From assembly GCA_963776565.1 (NCBI GenBank), contig CAVZNF010000011.1, positions 62,001-126,000 of the forward strand: DNA of 64,000 nt, in the 5' to 3' direction. Below are positions 1 through 8,670 of this stretch, in pieces. How positions within the stretch are numbered: position 1 is the stretch's first letter; each line of letters starts with the position of its first letter. A program made the position numbers and the translations under genes. Source of the stretch: GMQP-bins7 sp963776565 (lineage in GTDB: Bacteria > Actinomycetota > Thermoleophilia > Gaiellales > Gaiellaceae). The notes under the pieces were generated by a model. That model searched no databases. It saw nothing but the letters and a program-made list of their open reading frames with translations, and was not told the origin of the DNA.

Positions 1-147
1 TTGAGACGAAGCAGCGAGGCCCAGCTCTGCTCCTGAGCAGCCCCGGCGGGCGGGTGCGGAATGCTCGACATGGCACACCTCCCTTCTCAAATCAATGCTG
101 CAAAGTGCGGCTCGCGCGCGCATCCGCGGAAAACCCCGATCCGTCTG

Positions 148-408
148 CTAGTTGTCCCCGCCCGCCTCGAGCTCGTGCTCCTTGATCCGCAGGGCACTCC
201 CAAGCTCTGGGTCATCTCTGCGGAACTCGTCGATGAATCGCTCAGCGTCATCGCGGCGACTGAACGTTTCTCGGGAGAACGGATGGTCGCCGCCCATCGA
301 GCGAAGGTCGACCGAGTACACGATCAGCCTCCGCCTCCCAGGCGGAAGAACGCGGCGCATCACTGCCAGGCACGACGGAGCTTCAGTAGGACTCGCTACC
401 GCTGGCAT
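148..408 (-). CDS. Small hypothetical protein (86 aa)
   Basis: Unrecognised small protein, rich in charged residues. The C-terminal two thirds (VYSVDLRSMGG, then DDAERFIDEFRRDDPEL) read like a compact folded domain, in which an SRRDDAERFIDEF stretch would form a helix. The ATG at 408 is preferred because AAAGGAGG ends six bases upstream, an ideal Shine-Dalgarno spacing; a second ATG at 413 sits too close to it. No signal peptide or membrane segment is visible. It stands alone upstream of, and divergent from, the DUF4389 gene. The function is unknown; the good ribosome site is the main reason to believe it is a gene. Confidence 0.6.
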   Translation of the reverse strand: MPAVASPTEAPSCLAVMRRVLPPGRRRLIVYSVDLRSMGGDHPFSRETFSRRDDAERFIDEFRRDDPELGSALRIKEHELEAGGDN

Positions 409-684
409 CTCATGCCTCCTTTCCGCTTCCCACGTTTGCGCATGCCGCGCCCGAGCGCATCCGGGACGACCCCGATTCGAACCGGGTTGCCGACCGCCGC
501 CTCTGACGATCTTCAGGAGCGAGGACTGTTACGTGCGCGAGGGTTCGGGAATGTCGCTAAGCGCGGGAGGTGGCGGCGAGCACGAGGAGCCGTGAATCGG
601 TAGTTGCTCACATCGCGACGCGTGCTTCTCCCCGATGGCGCGAGCGGCCGTTGCAGGGAACCTGGCCCCAGGAGGTGGTTTGTC

Positions 685-1347
685 ATGCAAGTCGCGATGG
701 GAAGGCCGCCGGTTGCCCTTGAGGGCGAACTGGCGCCGCACCTGAGCCGATGGTTGTGGCTCGTCAAGTGGCTTCTCGCAATTCCTCACTACATCGTGCT
801 CTTCTTTCTCTGGCTCGCGTTCGTCGTGCTGTCGGTGATCGCGTTCTTCGCAGTGCTGTTCAGCGGGCGCTACCCGAGGGGGATCTTCGGCTTCAACGTC
901 GGCGTGCTGCGCTGGTCGTGGCGGGTCGCCTTCTACACCTTCGGTGCCCTCGGAACCGACGAGTACCCGCCGTTCACGCTCGCGGACGTGCCCGAGTACC
1001 CGGCGCGGCTCGAGATCGACTACCCGGAAAACCTGCGCCGCGGCCTCCCCCTCATCGGGTGGTGGCTGCTCGGCATCCCGCAGTTCTGCATTGCGGGGAT
1101 CTTCGCCGGGGTCGGATGGTCGCTCGGACTGGTCGGCATCCTCGTGCTCGTCGCCGGCGTCCTGCTGCTGTTCAAGGACCGGTACCCAGCAGAGATCTTC
1201 GATCTCGTGCTCGGCCTCAACCGCTGGGTGCTCCGCGTCGTTGCTTATGGGGCGTTCATGACCCGCGAGTACCCGCCATTCCGGCTCGATGCCGGCCCGC
1301 ACGAGCCGTCCTTCGAGATGAAGCAGAGGGAGACCGCGTGGAGGTGA
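685..1347 (+). CDS. DUF4389 family integral membrane protein
   Basis: Membrane protein of about 220 aa built from two similar halves. Each half has a hydrophobic hairpin followed by the motif (S/K)(G/D)RYPxxIF, then a short conserved stretch ending in EYPPF (YTFGALGTDEYPPF and AYGAFMTREYPPF). This duplicated pattern is that of the DUF4389 family, whose role is unknown. Four membrane segments are likely. The ATG at 685 is chosen over an upstream in-frame start at 604 because AGGAGG lies nine bases before it and the protein then begins just before the first conserved domain. No operon partner is obvious. Confidence 0.85.
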   Translation: MQVAMGRPPVALEGELAPHLSRWLWLVKWLLAIPHYIVLFFLWLAFVVLSVIAFFAVLFSGRYPRGIFGFNVGVLRWSWRVAFYTFGALGTDEYPPFTLADVPEYPARLEIDYPENLRRGLPLIGWWLLGIPQFCIAGIFAGVGWSLGLVGILVLVAGVLLLFKDRYPAEIFDLVLGLNRWVLRVVAYGAFMTREYPPFRLDAGPHEPSFEMKQRETAWR

Positions 1348-1518
1348 CGCTGAAGCAGGGTTTACAAGTCGCATAGGGCCAACCGTCGAAGCGACCCCCA
1401 AACGCTGCCCATCCGATCCGACTTCTCCGCTCAAGAGACAGTCCCGCACACTCGGGCACGCCACGCATCTCTACCGGCTATCGCGAACTACGGACCCGCG
1501 TGAGCGAGGATGCGATCC

Positions 1519-2202
1519 ATGACTCGCCGACGCTGGATGGCGCTCTTCTTCGCCCTCGGGTCGGCGTGCTTCCTCATCGGCCCGTTCCCTGGTTATGCGC
1601 AGCTAGTCGGCGAGACGGCTGACGCCGTCACGTTCTTCGTCGGCTCGATCCTGTTCACGACAGGCGGCGCGCTTCAGAGCTGGCTGGCGTGGCCCGAGCG
1701 GCGTATGCGTGGCGGAGGACGCGCGGCATGGTGGTCCGCGATCGTCCAGTCAGCCGGCACGCTGTTCTTCAACGTCACCACCTACCAGGCGATGCACGTC
1801 GCCTTGACGAGCACTGAGTACGACAGGCTGGTTTGGCGGCCCGATTGGCGAGGGTCGATCTGCTTCCTCGTCTCAGGCACGATCGCCTACGCCGGCTCGC
1901 CGCGACGCCGATGGCATGGGTGGTTGCCGGCCCGTCGTGGAGAAGGGTGGTGGCAGCCAGCCGTCAACCTGCTCGGCTGCATCTTCTTCGGAATCGCGGC
2001 GGTCGCGGGCTACGTCGTTCCCTCGACCGGCTCGGTCCTCGATCTGGCCGCGGCCAACTGGAACACGTCGCTCGGAGGGGCCTGTTTCCTGGCTTGCGCT
2101 CTGGACACTTTGCACACCGACAGAGCGTCGAAGATGCCGCTACGCCGCGAGCTTCGGGCGCTCGAGCACGAGCTCGAACGCGATCTCGGGCGCGTCACGT
2201 GA
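1519..2202 (+). CDS. Multi-pass membrane protein, YrhK-like
   Basis: Protein of about 227 aa with five or six hydrophobic segments. The stretch FVGSILFTTGGALQSW resembles the YrhK-type membrane domain (FVGSLFF plus small residues), and a related pattern recurs near the C terminus. The tail is charged (LRALEHELERDLGRV) and probably cytoplasmic. The ATG at 1519 has GCGAGGA eight bases upstream; an in-frame ATG at 1510 overlaps that box and is less likely. The function is not known. It faces the tandem MarR-like gene tail to tail. Confidence 0.7.
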   Translation: MTRRRWMALFFALGSACFLIGPFPGYAQLVGETADAVTFFVGSILFTTGGALQSWLAWPERRMRGGGRAAWWSAIVQSAGTLFFNVTTYQAMHVALTSTEYDRLVWRPDWRGSICFLVSGTIAYAGSPRRRWHGWLPARRGEGWWQPAVNLLGCIFFGIAAVAGYVVPSTGSVLDLAAANWNTSLGGACFLACALDTLHTDRASKMPLRRELRALEHELERDLGRVT

Positions 2203-2356
2203 TCACGGAGCCAACTTCGCTCCTTTGCAGCGTCCGTATCGTCGTCAACGACCCCCCACGCTCGGTCAAGTGAGCGCCGTTGGCCCTCCGCGCAACCGGC
2301 CAGTTGACCGGCACCATTCGGGGCGGCAACGAGCTGCTCACTTGACCGTGGCCGAC

Positions 2357-3409
2357 CTAGCTTCCGTCGGGGTAACCGCCGCGGTGCAGGACCATCGGGT
2401 ACCGCGGCAGAGCCGATGCCGGGTCGGCCAGCACGGCCTCGGTTCGCGCCCTGTACGGGTTGCGCATCGCCCGCCAACCGTCCGGATAAGGCCTCAGGCC
2501 GAGCGCGAGTTGCGGGCCGGTGATGAGCGCTTTGGTCAGTCGATCGAAGCCGGCACCGAGGCGCTTTCGCCAGCGCTGCTCGACAGCCTTGGCCAGACGG
2601 GCGTGCTTTGCCTGTGCCGACAGGCCCTGTTCGGTCAGGCGCACGAGCTTGGCACCTCCGGCGGGGTCGGGTTCGACGGCGACGTACCCGCTCCGTTGGA
2701 GGAAGCCGACCGCCGCCGTAATTGCCTCCTTCGAGACGCCCGAGCGGCCCGGCAGGTCCCGCACCGGAACACCGTCGACGGACAGCACTCGCACCACGTT
2801 CGCGCACAACGCGAGCGAGAGGTCGGACTCGTCCTCATATTCGAGAGTGAAGGCGAGTAGCGCCTGCGACAGCAACGCGGCGAGGTCCTCGGCCACCGCG
2901 CCGGGTGCGGCGCGGACATGACCGGCACGCATGCCGTCGGCGTATCCGAGCACCGGCAAGTACAGCGGAAGCTCAGGGTCGGCGACGCTCGAGAGCGCCT
3001 GGCGAAGCTCGTTGACCGCGGCGTCGCCGAGCCGCTCGCGCCACCGCTCTTCGATCTCGTCGGCGAGCGGCCGCCACACCTCTTGTGCGCGCCGGCCGCC
3101 GGGCTCGGGGTGGACCGTCTGGTCCGCCGGCTCGACGCGGATGTACCCCCAGCGCTGCAGGCCGCCGAAGTTCGTGATCCGGCCGTTCGCCTCGACCGCG
3201 CTCAGGGGTACGCCGTTGGCCGGGATCAGCCGCATGAAGTTCGACCACATCACCATGGACGTGAGCCACACCCCGCTTCCCTTCTTATTGCCGGTGTGGT
3301 GTTCGACCCGGTGCTCGAACTCGTTGTCGAACTCGATCGTGAACGCGATCAGCGCCTGCGACAGCGCGGTGGGAAGGGACTGCGTCGGCTGTGACGCGCG
3401 AGATGCCAC
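2357..3409 (-). CDS. Tandem MarR-like winged-helix regulator
   Basis: Predicted DNA-binding protein of 350 aa with two similar halves in one chain. Each half opens with a helix of the form LSQAL(I/L)AFTxE(F/Y). The second half continues with a clear winged helix: NVVRVLSVDGVPV, a recognition region GVSKEAITAAVGFL, then RSGYVAVEPDP as wing. The first half has a matching NFGGLQRWGYIRVEP wing. The chain ends with PMVLHRGGYPDGS. MarR proteins normally act as dimers of about 150 aa; this single chain could act as a pseudo-dimer. Translation starts at GTG 3409. The ligand and targets cannot be read from the sequence. Confidence 0.75.
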   Translation of the reverse strand: MASRASQPTQSLPTALSQALIAFTIEFDNEFEHRVEHHTGNKKGSGVWLTSMVMWSNFMRLIPANGVPLSAVEANGRITNFGGLQRWGYIRVEPADQTVHPEPGGRRAQEVWRPLADEIEERWRERLGDAAVNELRQALSSVADPELPLYLPVLGYADGMRAGHVRAAPGAVAEDLAALLSQALLAFTLEYEDESDLSLALCANVVRVLSVDGVPVRDLPGRSGVSKEAITAAVGFLQRSGYVAVEPDPAGGAKLVRLTEQGLSAQAKHARLAKAVEQRWRKRLGAGFDRLTKALITGPQLALGLRPYPDGWRAMRNPYRARTEAVLADPASALPRYPMVLHRGGYPDGS

Positions 3410-3824
3410 GCAGGAACCCTATGCCAGCCCTCCTCTCGCGAGGTGCCCGGCGCTAGGGCCGTGCATCGGGTTCAACGCCGATATCGAGTGCGGATCCGAT
3501 GCAGCCCAAACACGGCGGTGCGTCCGGTTGACTGCGGTGTTCGACCGGCGTAGCGTCGTAGCATCGGGAGAGAGTGAGCGGGCGCGGCCGTACCCTGGAC
3601 GTTTCTGCCGCTTCCGGCCAGGGTGCGGAGAAGAGCGGCCATCCGCGACCCGTTCCTCTCTCTCTTGGCGGGGGAGCCTCGTGCTCGCACTCTTGACGCT
3701 CAAGTTGGCCCGTCCGAATCCGTAGTTCCCCGTACCCGGAGTCCGAGACCACCCCGAGGTGGCCACCCTCCTGTTCCTGTCAGATGCGTGGAGTAATCGA
3801 CACGAATGACGGAGGTAAGAGGCT
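3410..3824. other. Intergenic region, no gene seen
   Basis: About 415 bases between the divergent tandem MarR-like gene and the small secreted protein. Open frames here run through without family features or ribosome sites and look like chance high-GC frames. A GGAGG box at 3811-3815 serves the downstream ATG. The interval probably holds the two divergent promoters, but no convincing -35/-10 pair or operator could be picked out. Confidence 0.5.
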
Positions 3825-4187
3825 ATGCGCAAGTTCACACTCATCTCGGTCGCAATTCTGGCCCTCGTGGCTTCAGCAGTGGCGACGAGCGCCGCGGCCG
3901 GCTCGTCGAGCAAAGGCCCGCTGATCGTCGCGATGAAAGACCCGGGTTGTCACTGGTTCTACGTCGGCGGAGGACCGAATCATCGGCAGTACGCGAAGTC
4001 ACTCTCGCGGGTTGGACCGGTGACGCTCCTCAACCTCGACGAGGCGGCGCTGATCGTCAAAGGCCCGAGCGGCACCAAGATCGAGCGCGTCGGCGCAAAG
4101 CTGACGCTCAAGGCGAAGGGCATCTACCACATCACGATGGTCAAGCAGGCCCCCGACGACAACCATCTGACCCTCAAGGTCACCTAA
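3825..4187 (+). CDS. Small secreted protein with signal peptide
   Basis: Protein of 120 aa with a clear signal peptide (MRKFT, then a hydrophobic core ISVAILALVASAVAT, cleavage near AAAG). The mature part is small and probably beta-rich: PGCHWFYVGGG near the start, then short alternating strands (KLTLKAKGIYHITMV). A single Cys lies in the DPGCHWF motif. The pattern recalls small extracytoplasmic cupredoxin-size proteins, but no metal site can be assigned, so I leave the function open. A GGAGG box precedes the ATG and a strong hairpin follows the stop, so it is probably transcribed alone. Confidence 0.75.
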   Translation: MRKFTLISVAILALVASAVATSAAAGSSSKGPLIVAMKDPGCHWFYVGGGPNHRQYAKSLSRVGPVTLLNLDEAALIVKGPSGTKIERVGAKLTLKAKGIYHITMVKQAPDDNHLTLKVT

Positions 4188-4220
4188 GACCACACGCGCA
4201 TAGCCAGCCGTGTGTCGATC

Positions 4221-4249
4221 GAGAAGGCCCGCCTCCGGCGGGCCTTCTC
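4221..4249. terminator. Intrinsic hairpin terminator between convergent genes
   Basis: A perfect 13-bp inverted repeat (GAGAAGGCCCGCC pairing with GGCGGGCCTTCTC) with a three-base loop. It sits 34 bases after the stop of the small secreted protein and before the end of the convergent histidine kinase. The T-tract after it is weak on both strands, but in a high-GC actinobacterium such a hairpin is a good terminator, probably bidirectional. Confidence 0.8.
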
Positions 4250-4509
4250 AGTTATCCGACTGCACCGGCGCTTCGCAGTTACGGCCACGACCTTGGTGGC
4301 CTGACCGGTCATCGAGTTCGCTCCGGCGTCCCGTCTGACGCGACACGGCTGACCCTCGGCGTGCCTGAACTTTGCCACCGTGACCACGATCCGTGACCTG
4401 TCCGCCGAGGCCGAGTAGGCAGGGCGGGGCGACAGGAACCTCCCACTTTCTCGATGTCCTCGGTGGTTGGTGCTTCTCGGGCGGACACCAGCCGAACGAC
4501 GCTCGCCGC

Positions 4510-5872
4510 TCAGCCCCGGTGCAGCCGGACAACGGCTTCGAGGCCACCGGGGCGCCCGGCTCTGAGCTGGACATCTCCTCCGTCCGCCGCCGTGAGTCGC
4601 CGGACGATCGCGAGCCCCAGGCCGAATCCGTCCCGTCCCTCGTGCGCCCTGCCAGAAGCGGTCGAACGCGCGGCTCCGCTCGGTCTCGGTCAGCCCCCGA
4701 CCCTCGTCAGCGACGTGCAACTCGGCCCAGCCGTTGACGGAGCGGGTTGAGAGAGTGATCGTCGCGCCGGCCGGCGACGCGTCGATCGCGTTGGCGAGGA
4801 GGTTGTCGAGAACCTGCTCGACGCGCCCCGGAGTCGCGAGGGCCACGACGTCGCCCTCGAGCTCCAGCTGCAAGCCGACATCCCTCTCGTCTGCGAGCGC
4901 CGACCAGGCTTCGGCCCGCTCCTCGACGAGTGGGCCGAGCGAGATCGCCGAGGGGGCGCTGTGAGCGCGATCGGCTCGCGCGAGCGTCAGCAGGCCGTCG
5001 ACGAGCGCGGAGAGCCGCTCGACCTCACGCAGTGCTCCTGACAGATCCTCCTTTCCAGGATCCGTGACGTCGGGCTCGAGGTTCTCGAGTCGGAGCCTGA
5101 GCGCGGCCAACGGTGTTCGCAGTTGGTGGGACGCATCGGCGACGAACGCGTCCTGCGAGCGGAGCAGCGCATCCAGTTCCGACGCCATCGTGTTGAACGT
5201 CTCCGCGAGACGCCGCACCTCGGGTGGGCCCTCGGCTGGAGCACGGGCCGCGAGATCCCCGCTGCCGACCGCGTTGGCGGCCTGCTCGAGACGATCCAGG
5301 GGGCGGGTGACCCAACGGGCGAGCACCGCAGCGACCGTGGCCGCGACCGCGAGCACGACCGCCGCGATAACCGCGAGGACCGTCCAGTAGCGGTGAATGC
5401 GAGCATCGACTGCGGACGTCGGGTAGCTGATCCGGACGGCACCGTGCACGACACCGCTCGAAGCGACGGGAACGGCGACGTACAGCAGGTCGGTGCCGAG
5501 CGTCCGAGAGGAACGCGTGCCCGTCGCGATCTCACCATTGAGGGCGCTCACGATCTCCGGACGCGAGGAGAAGTCCGTTGTGCCGTTCGGCGCCGAGTCG
5601 ACGAGTCGTCGCCCACGGTCGTCGGTGACGATCACGCGGGCGCTAGTGTCGGCAGCGTAGTTCCGTGCGATCCGCCGAACCCGGGCGGGCACAGGAGACC
5701 CTCGTTCGAGCGAGTCCTCGACGAGGCTCGCAAGCGCGACTGCGTCCCGTTCGACCTTGTCCGTGAGCCCCTGTCGTTCCGCTCGCGCATACGAGATCGC
5801 GAGGGGAACCTCGAGCAGGACGAGGACAAGCACCGCCACGCCCAAGTAGCTCGCGAGAAGGCGTCGCTTCAC
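4510..5872 (-). CDS. Sensor histidine kinase (apparent frameshift)
   Basis: Membrane sensor kinase of about 450 aa, partner of the adjacent response regulator. In order: N-terminal membrane helix (LLASYLGVAVLVLVLLEVP), an extracytoplasmic sensor loop, a second membrane helix (VLAVIAAVVLAVAATVAAV), HAMP, the HisKA phosphoacceptor box DASHQLRTPLAALR, and an HATPase with N box DNLLANAIDA and G1 box DEGRGL. After FDRFWQGARGTG the frame is lost near 4629-4642; the +1 frame then supplies the missing G2 box DGFGLGLAIVRRL and a natural C terminus ending in RLHRG. One extra base therefore splits the ATP-binding domain. The GTG start at 5872 overlaps the regulator's stop (GTGA). Confidence 0.85.
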
Positions 5873-6525
5873 GGCTGCGGAGCGAGCCGGAGCCCGACAC
5901 CGCGCACCGTCTCGATCCAACGGGGATCGCCGAGCTTCTTCCGCACCGACGCGACGTGAACGTCGATCGTCTTCGTCGACCCGTACCAGTCGGTCTTCCA
6001 CACCTCGCGGAGCAGGTGCTCGCGGCTCACTACGGTGCCGGGCTCCGATGCGAGAAGCGCGAGGAGGTCGAACTCCTTCGGGGTCAGGGCGAGATCCTCG
6101 CCCGTGAGCGTCGCGCGCCGCGAGGGGAGGTCGACCACGAGCCCCCCGGCCACGAGCCGGCTGCCCGAGGACTCCGGACGAGTGCGCCTCAGCACGGCAC
6201 GGATCCGAGCGAGTAGTTCCCGGAATCCGAACGGCTTGACCACGTAGTCGTCCGCGCCGAGCTCGAGGCCCACCACACGGTCGACCTCCTCTCCCTTTGC
6301 GGTGACCACGATGATCGGAACGTCGGACCGGGAACGGAGCACCCGGCATACCTCCGTCCCGTCGATGTCCGGAAGCCTCAGGTCGAGCAACACGAGATCG
6401 GCCGGTTCCGCAGCCAGCGCGCCCGCGCCAGTCGCGACCCTTTCGACGCTGAATCCTTCGCGGCGGAGACCCGCTGCGAGAGGCTCCGCGATCGCGTCCT
6501 CGTCCTCGACGAGCAGGATGTCCAT
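5869..6525 (-). CDS. OmpR/PhoB-family response regulator
   Basis: DNA-binding response regulator of 218 aa. The receiver domain holds the acidic pocket VEDED (residues 6-10), the phosphoacceptor Asp48 in LLDLRLPD and the conserved Lys97 in VVKPFG. The C-terminal winged helix is typical of OmpR/PhoB (LTPKEFDLLALL, then REVWKTDWYGSTKTIDVHVASVRKKL). The start is ATG 6525, since the receiver begins MDILLVEDED; a longer frame upstream has no family support. It is translationally coupled to the kinase and diverges from the redox operon, which it probably controls. Evenly spaced TTACCT-like repeats lie in the shared upstream region. Confidence 0.92.
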   Translation of the reverse strand: MDILLVEDEDAIAEPLAAGLRREGFSVERVATGAGALAAEPADLVLLDLRLPDIDGTEVCRVLRSRSDVPIIVVTAKGEEVDRVVGLELGADDYVVKPFGFRELLARIRAVLRRTRPESSGSRLVAGGLVVDLPSRRATLTGEDLALTPKEFDLLALLASEPGTVVSREHLLREVWKTDWYGSTKTIDVHVASVRKKLGDPRWIETVRGVGLRLAPQP

Positions 6526-6578
6526 GCGCAGATCGTCGCATCGTCGGTTGCCGGCAGCATCGGTGGAAAGCCGAATCC

Positions 6579-6626
6579 TTACCTCGGCTTGGACTTGATT
6601 TACCTTCCGCGCGCCCGCGGTTAACC
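6579..6626. promoter_or_regulatory. Three TTACCT/TTAACC repeats with 21-bp spacing
   Basis: In the 147-base region between the response regulator and the redox operon, TTACCT begins at 6579 and again at 6600, and TTAACC begins at 6621. The period is 21 bases, two helical turns. OmpR/PhoB regulators bind direct repeats on one face of the DNA, so this is a candidate autoregulatory and operon-control site. The sequence and spacing are seen directly; binding is inferred. Confidence 0.45.
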
Positions 6627-6672
6627 GGCGTCCACCTACGGTCGGGGCATCGAACGGAAAGGACGGATTCCG

Positions 6673-6981
6673 ATGCCCCGCAAGCACGCGTTCCCCATCG
6701 TCGTCATGCTCGCTGCCGCGTTCGTTGCCGGACTGCTGGCAGTCTCCCGCACGGTCGCGTTGGGACGACCTGCTAGTGCGGCGACGGCCTCCGACCCCGC
6801 GATCGCGTTCAGGCTCAAGAAACTCGATCGCTTCGAGCAGTCGCTGCGCCAACAGCTCGCGCACGCGACTGCCACTCGGCCCGCGACCGTCACCACCGTG
6901 TACCGGCACGCTCCCTCGGTGACCTCCGCACCGTCCCACAGCTTCGAGAACGACCACGAGGACGCGGGCCGTGACGACTGA
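6673..6981 (+). CDS. Small membrane-anchored protein of the redox operon
   Basis: Protein of 102 aa. An N-terminal hydrophobic helix (FPIVVMLAAAFVAGLLAV) anchors it. It is followed by an Ala/Ser-rich linker, an amphipathic helix (FRLKKLDRFEQSLRQQL) and a Thr/Pro/His-rich tail. A GGAAAGGA box lies before the ATG. It is the first gene of the operon and overlaps the next by 11 bases. Its layout matches the next gene closely, so the two look like tandem paralogues. No cofactor motif is visible and it is not a recognised family. Confidence 0.65.
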   Translation: MPRKHAFPIVVMLAAAFVAGLLAVSRTVALGRPASAATASDPAIAFRLKKLDRFEQSLRQQLAHATATRPATVTTVYRHAPSVTSAPSHSFENDHEDAGRDD

Positions 6982-7240
6982 TCACACGCCCAAGCTGTAC
7001 GCGCTCGCCGGGTCGATCCTCGGACTCTTCCTCGCCTGGGCCGGCATCGCCGCCCACCCGTGGGCACAGACATCGTCGTCCGCGCCGGCGGCCCGATCCG
7101 CTGCGCTCGTCCTTTACCAGCGACGCCTGAACGCGGACGCAGCCCTCGTCGCCCGCCTCTCCGCGCGTCGGAGTGCGGCGCCGGCAGCCTCAGTGCGAGT
7201 GGTCACCCTCCCGCCTCTCACCACGACGCGGACCTCGTGA
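6971..7240 (+). CDS. Small membrane-anchored protein, paralogue of upstream gene
   Basis: Protein of 89 aa with a membrane helix (LYALAGSILGLFLAWAGIA), a Ser/Ala linker, an amphipathic helix (LVLYQRRLNADAALVARLSA) and a Thr-rich tail. The arrangement, and the alternation of hydrophobic and basic residues in the helix, parallel the preceding gene. It overlaps that gene by 11 bases and its stop touches the ATG of apbE (TGATG), implying coupled translation. The pair may scaffold the redox chain at the membrane, but nothing in the sequence shows a cofactor or an ApbE target motif. Confidence 0.65.
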   Translation: MTTDHTPKLYALAGSILGLFLAWAGIAAHPWAQTSSSAPAARSAALVLYQRRLNADAALVARLSARRSAAPAASVRVVTLPPLTTTRTS

Positions 7241-8095
7241 TGCTCCGGCATGCGTTCAGAGCGATGGGCACCGAGGTCGAGCTCCTGCTCGACGCGCGGC
7301 GACCCGTCTCTTCTGATGGAAGCCGAGGCGGAGTTCCGGCGCCTCGAGGGGATCTTTTCCCGCTTTCGGCCGGACTCGGAGCTCTCGCGCCTCAACGAGG
7401 CGGGCGCGCGCCACGTCGGCCCCGAGCTATTCGAGGTGATCGAGCTTGCCGTCGAGGCACGGGAGGACAGCTGCGGCCGGTTCGACCCGACCGTGCACGC
7501 CGCGGTCGTCGCGGCCGGGTACGACCGCTCTTTCGAGCTAATCGACGACGACGGCCCCGCATCCGCGACCGCGCCGGCCCGCATGGGAGGCGCAGTCGCG
7601 ATCGATCATGCTGCAGGTCAAGTCGCGATCGAGCCCGGATACCGGCTCGACCTCGGGGGAATCGCGAAGGGTTGGGCGGCGGACCGCGTCCGTGCCGTCC
7701 TCGCGGAGGCTGGCCCGGCGCTCGTGAACGCCGGCGGCGACATCGCTGCCTCTGGCCGGGTGTGGCCGATCGCCGTCGAGGCGGCTGACGAGGAGATCAC
7801 GCTCGGCCTCGACGACGGCGGAGTGGCAACCAGCGGCCGAGATCGCCGCACCTGGGTGCGCGACGGTGAAGCGCGACACCACTTGATCGATCCGGCAACC
7901 GGATTGCCTGCGGAGGGCGACGTGCTGACAGTGACCGTCGCGGCTAGCTCCGCAGCCGAGGCCGAAGTGCTCGCGAAGACGCTCTTCCTCGCGGGTGATT
8001 CGCGGCGCGCGCTCGACGAGGCCGAACTGGCCGGGATCCCGACCGTTCTCGTGACCTCGGCAAGAGATGTGCTCCTCGCGGGAGGACTAGCGTGA
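7240..8095 (+). CDS. apbE: FAD:protein FMN transferase ApbE (apparent frameshift)
   Basis: ApbE attaches FMN from FAD to a Thr of extracytoplasmic flavoproteins. The first 20 codons from ATG 7240 give LRHAFRAMGTEVELLLDAR, the family's conserved opening. The rest is in the +1 frame: EFRRLEGIFSRFRPDSELSRLNEAG, LDLGGIAKGWAADR, VNAGGDIA, and the Mg-binding C-terminal part with HHLIDPATGLPA. One extra base near 7293-7302 explains the break. A start in the second frame alone would lose the AMGTE box. It overlaps the ferric-reductase-like gene by four bases (GTGA). No signal peptide or lipobox is seen, so the enzyme may be cytoplasmic or the start may be misread. Confidence 0.85.
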
Positions 8096-8670
8096 GGTCC
8101 GATCCGACCTTCTGGATCCTCGCGCGTGCCAGTGGGCTCCTCGCGTATGCGCTCCTGACGTCGTCCGTCCTGGCCGGGATCGTGCTCAAGGCACGCCCGT
8201 TCGGCGCCGCGCTCAAGGCTGCGGTCGTAGCCGATCTGCACCGCTTCCTCGCCATGCTCGGGCTCGGCTTCATCGCGCTTCACGCATCCGCGCTCGTCCT
8301 CGACAGCACTGTCCGCATCTCGGTCGCAGCCCTTTTCGTGCCCGGCCTCGTCCCGTACCGGCCGCTGTGGTCGGCCTTCGGGGTACTCGCCGCGGAACTC
8401 ATGCTCCTCGTGTACGCCTCGTCCGCACTCAGGCGCCGCATCGGCGTCCGGGCCTGGCGACGCTTGCACTGGCTCACGTATGCAGTCTTCGCGCTCGCCA
8501 CCGTCCATGGCCTCGCGGCCGGAACCGATGGCGGCAGGCCTTGGGCGCTCGCGCTCTATGGCGGGGCCGTCGGCGCGGTCACCGCCGCGGCCGGCTGGCG
8601 AGCACTCGTCCCCGCAACCAAAGGAGGCAACACTCGTGTACCGGATAGAGATCGACCGCTCACTGTGTAG
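8092..8670 (+). CDS. Ferric-reductase-like transmembrane haem protein
   Basis: Integral membrane protein of 192 aa with about five or six helices. His50 and His64 on one helix, and His126 and His139 on another, have the 13-14 residue spacing of bis-His haem pairs in the ferric-reductase-like/YedZ superfamily. There is no cytoplasmic FAD/NAD domain, so electrons must come from a separate partner; the ferredoxin encoded next is the obvious candidate. The start is GTG 8092, overlapping the apbE stop. Its last 35 bases also encode the start of the ferredoxin gene. Confidence 0.85.
   Translation: MRSDPTFWILARASGLLAYALLTSSVLAGIVLKARPFGAALKAAVVADLHRFLAMLGLGFIALHASALVLDSTVRISVAALFVPGLVPYRPLWSAFGVLAAELMLLVYASSALRRRIGVRAWRRLHWLTYAVFALATVHGLAAGTDGGRPWALALYGGAVGAVTAAAGWRALVPATKGGNTRVPDRDRPLTV

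Noticed and set aside
460..510. tRNA-like stretch with GGTTCGAATC on the minus strand
   Set aside because: The T-arm-like sequence has only four good pairs, the loop is one base too long, and no matching acceptor, D arm or anticodon arm is found upstream. It could be a tRNA 3' remnant but cannot be supported.
3419..3913. 164-codon frame on the minus strand across the start of the secreted protein gene
   Set aside because: Arg/Ser-rich, no family features, no ribosome site, and it overlaps a gene with a clear signal peptide and Shine-Dalgarno box.
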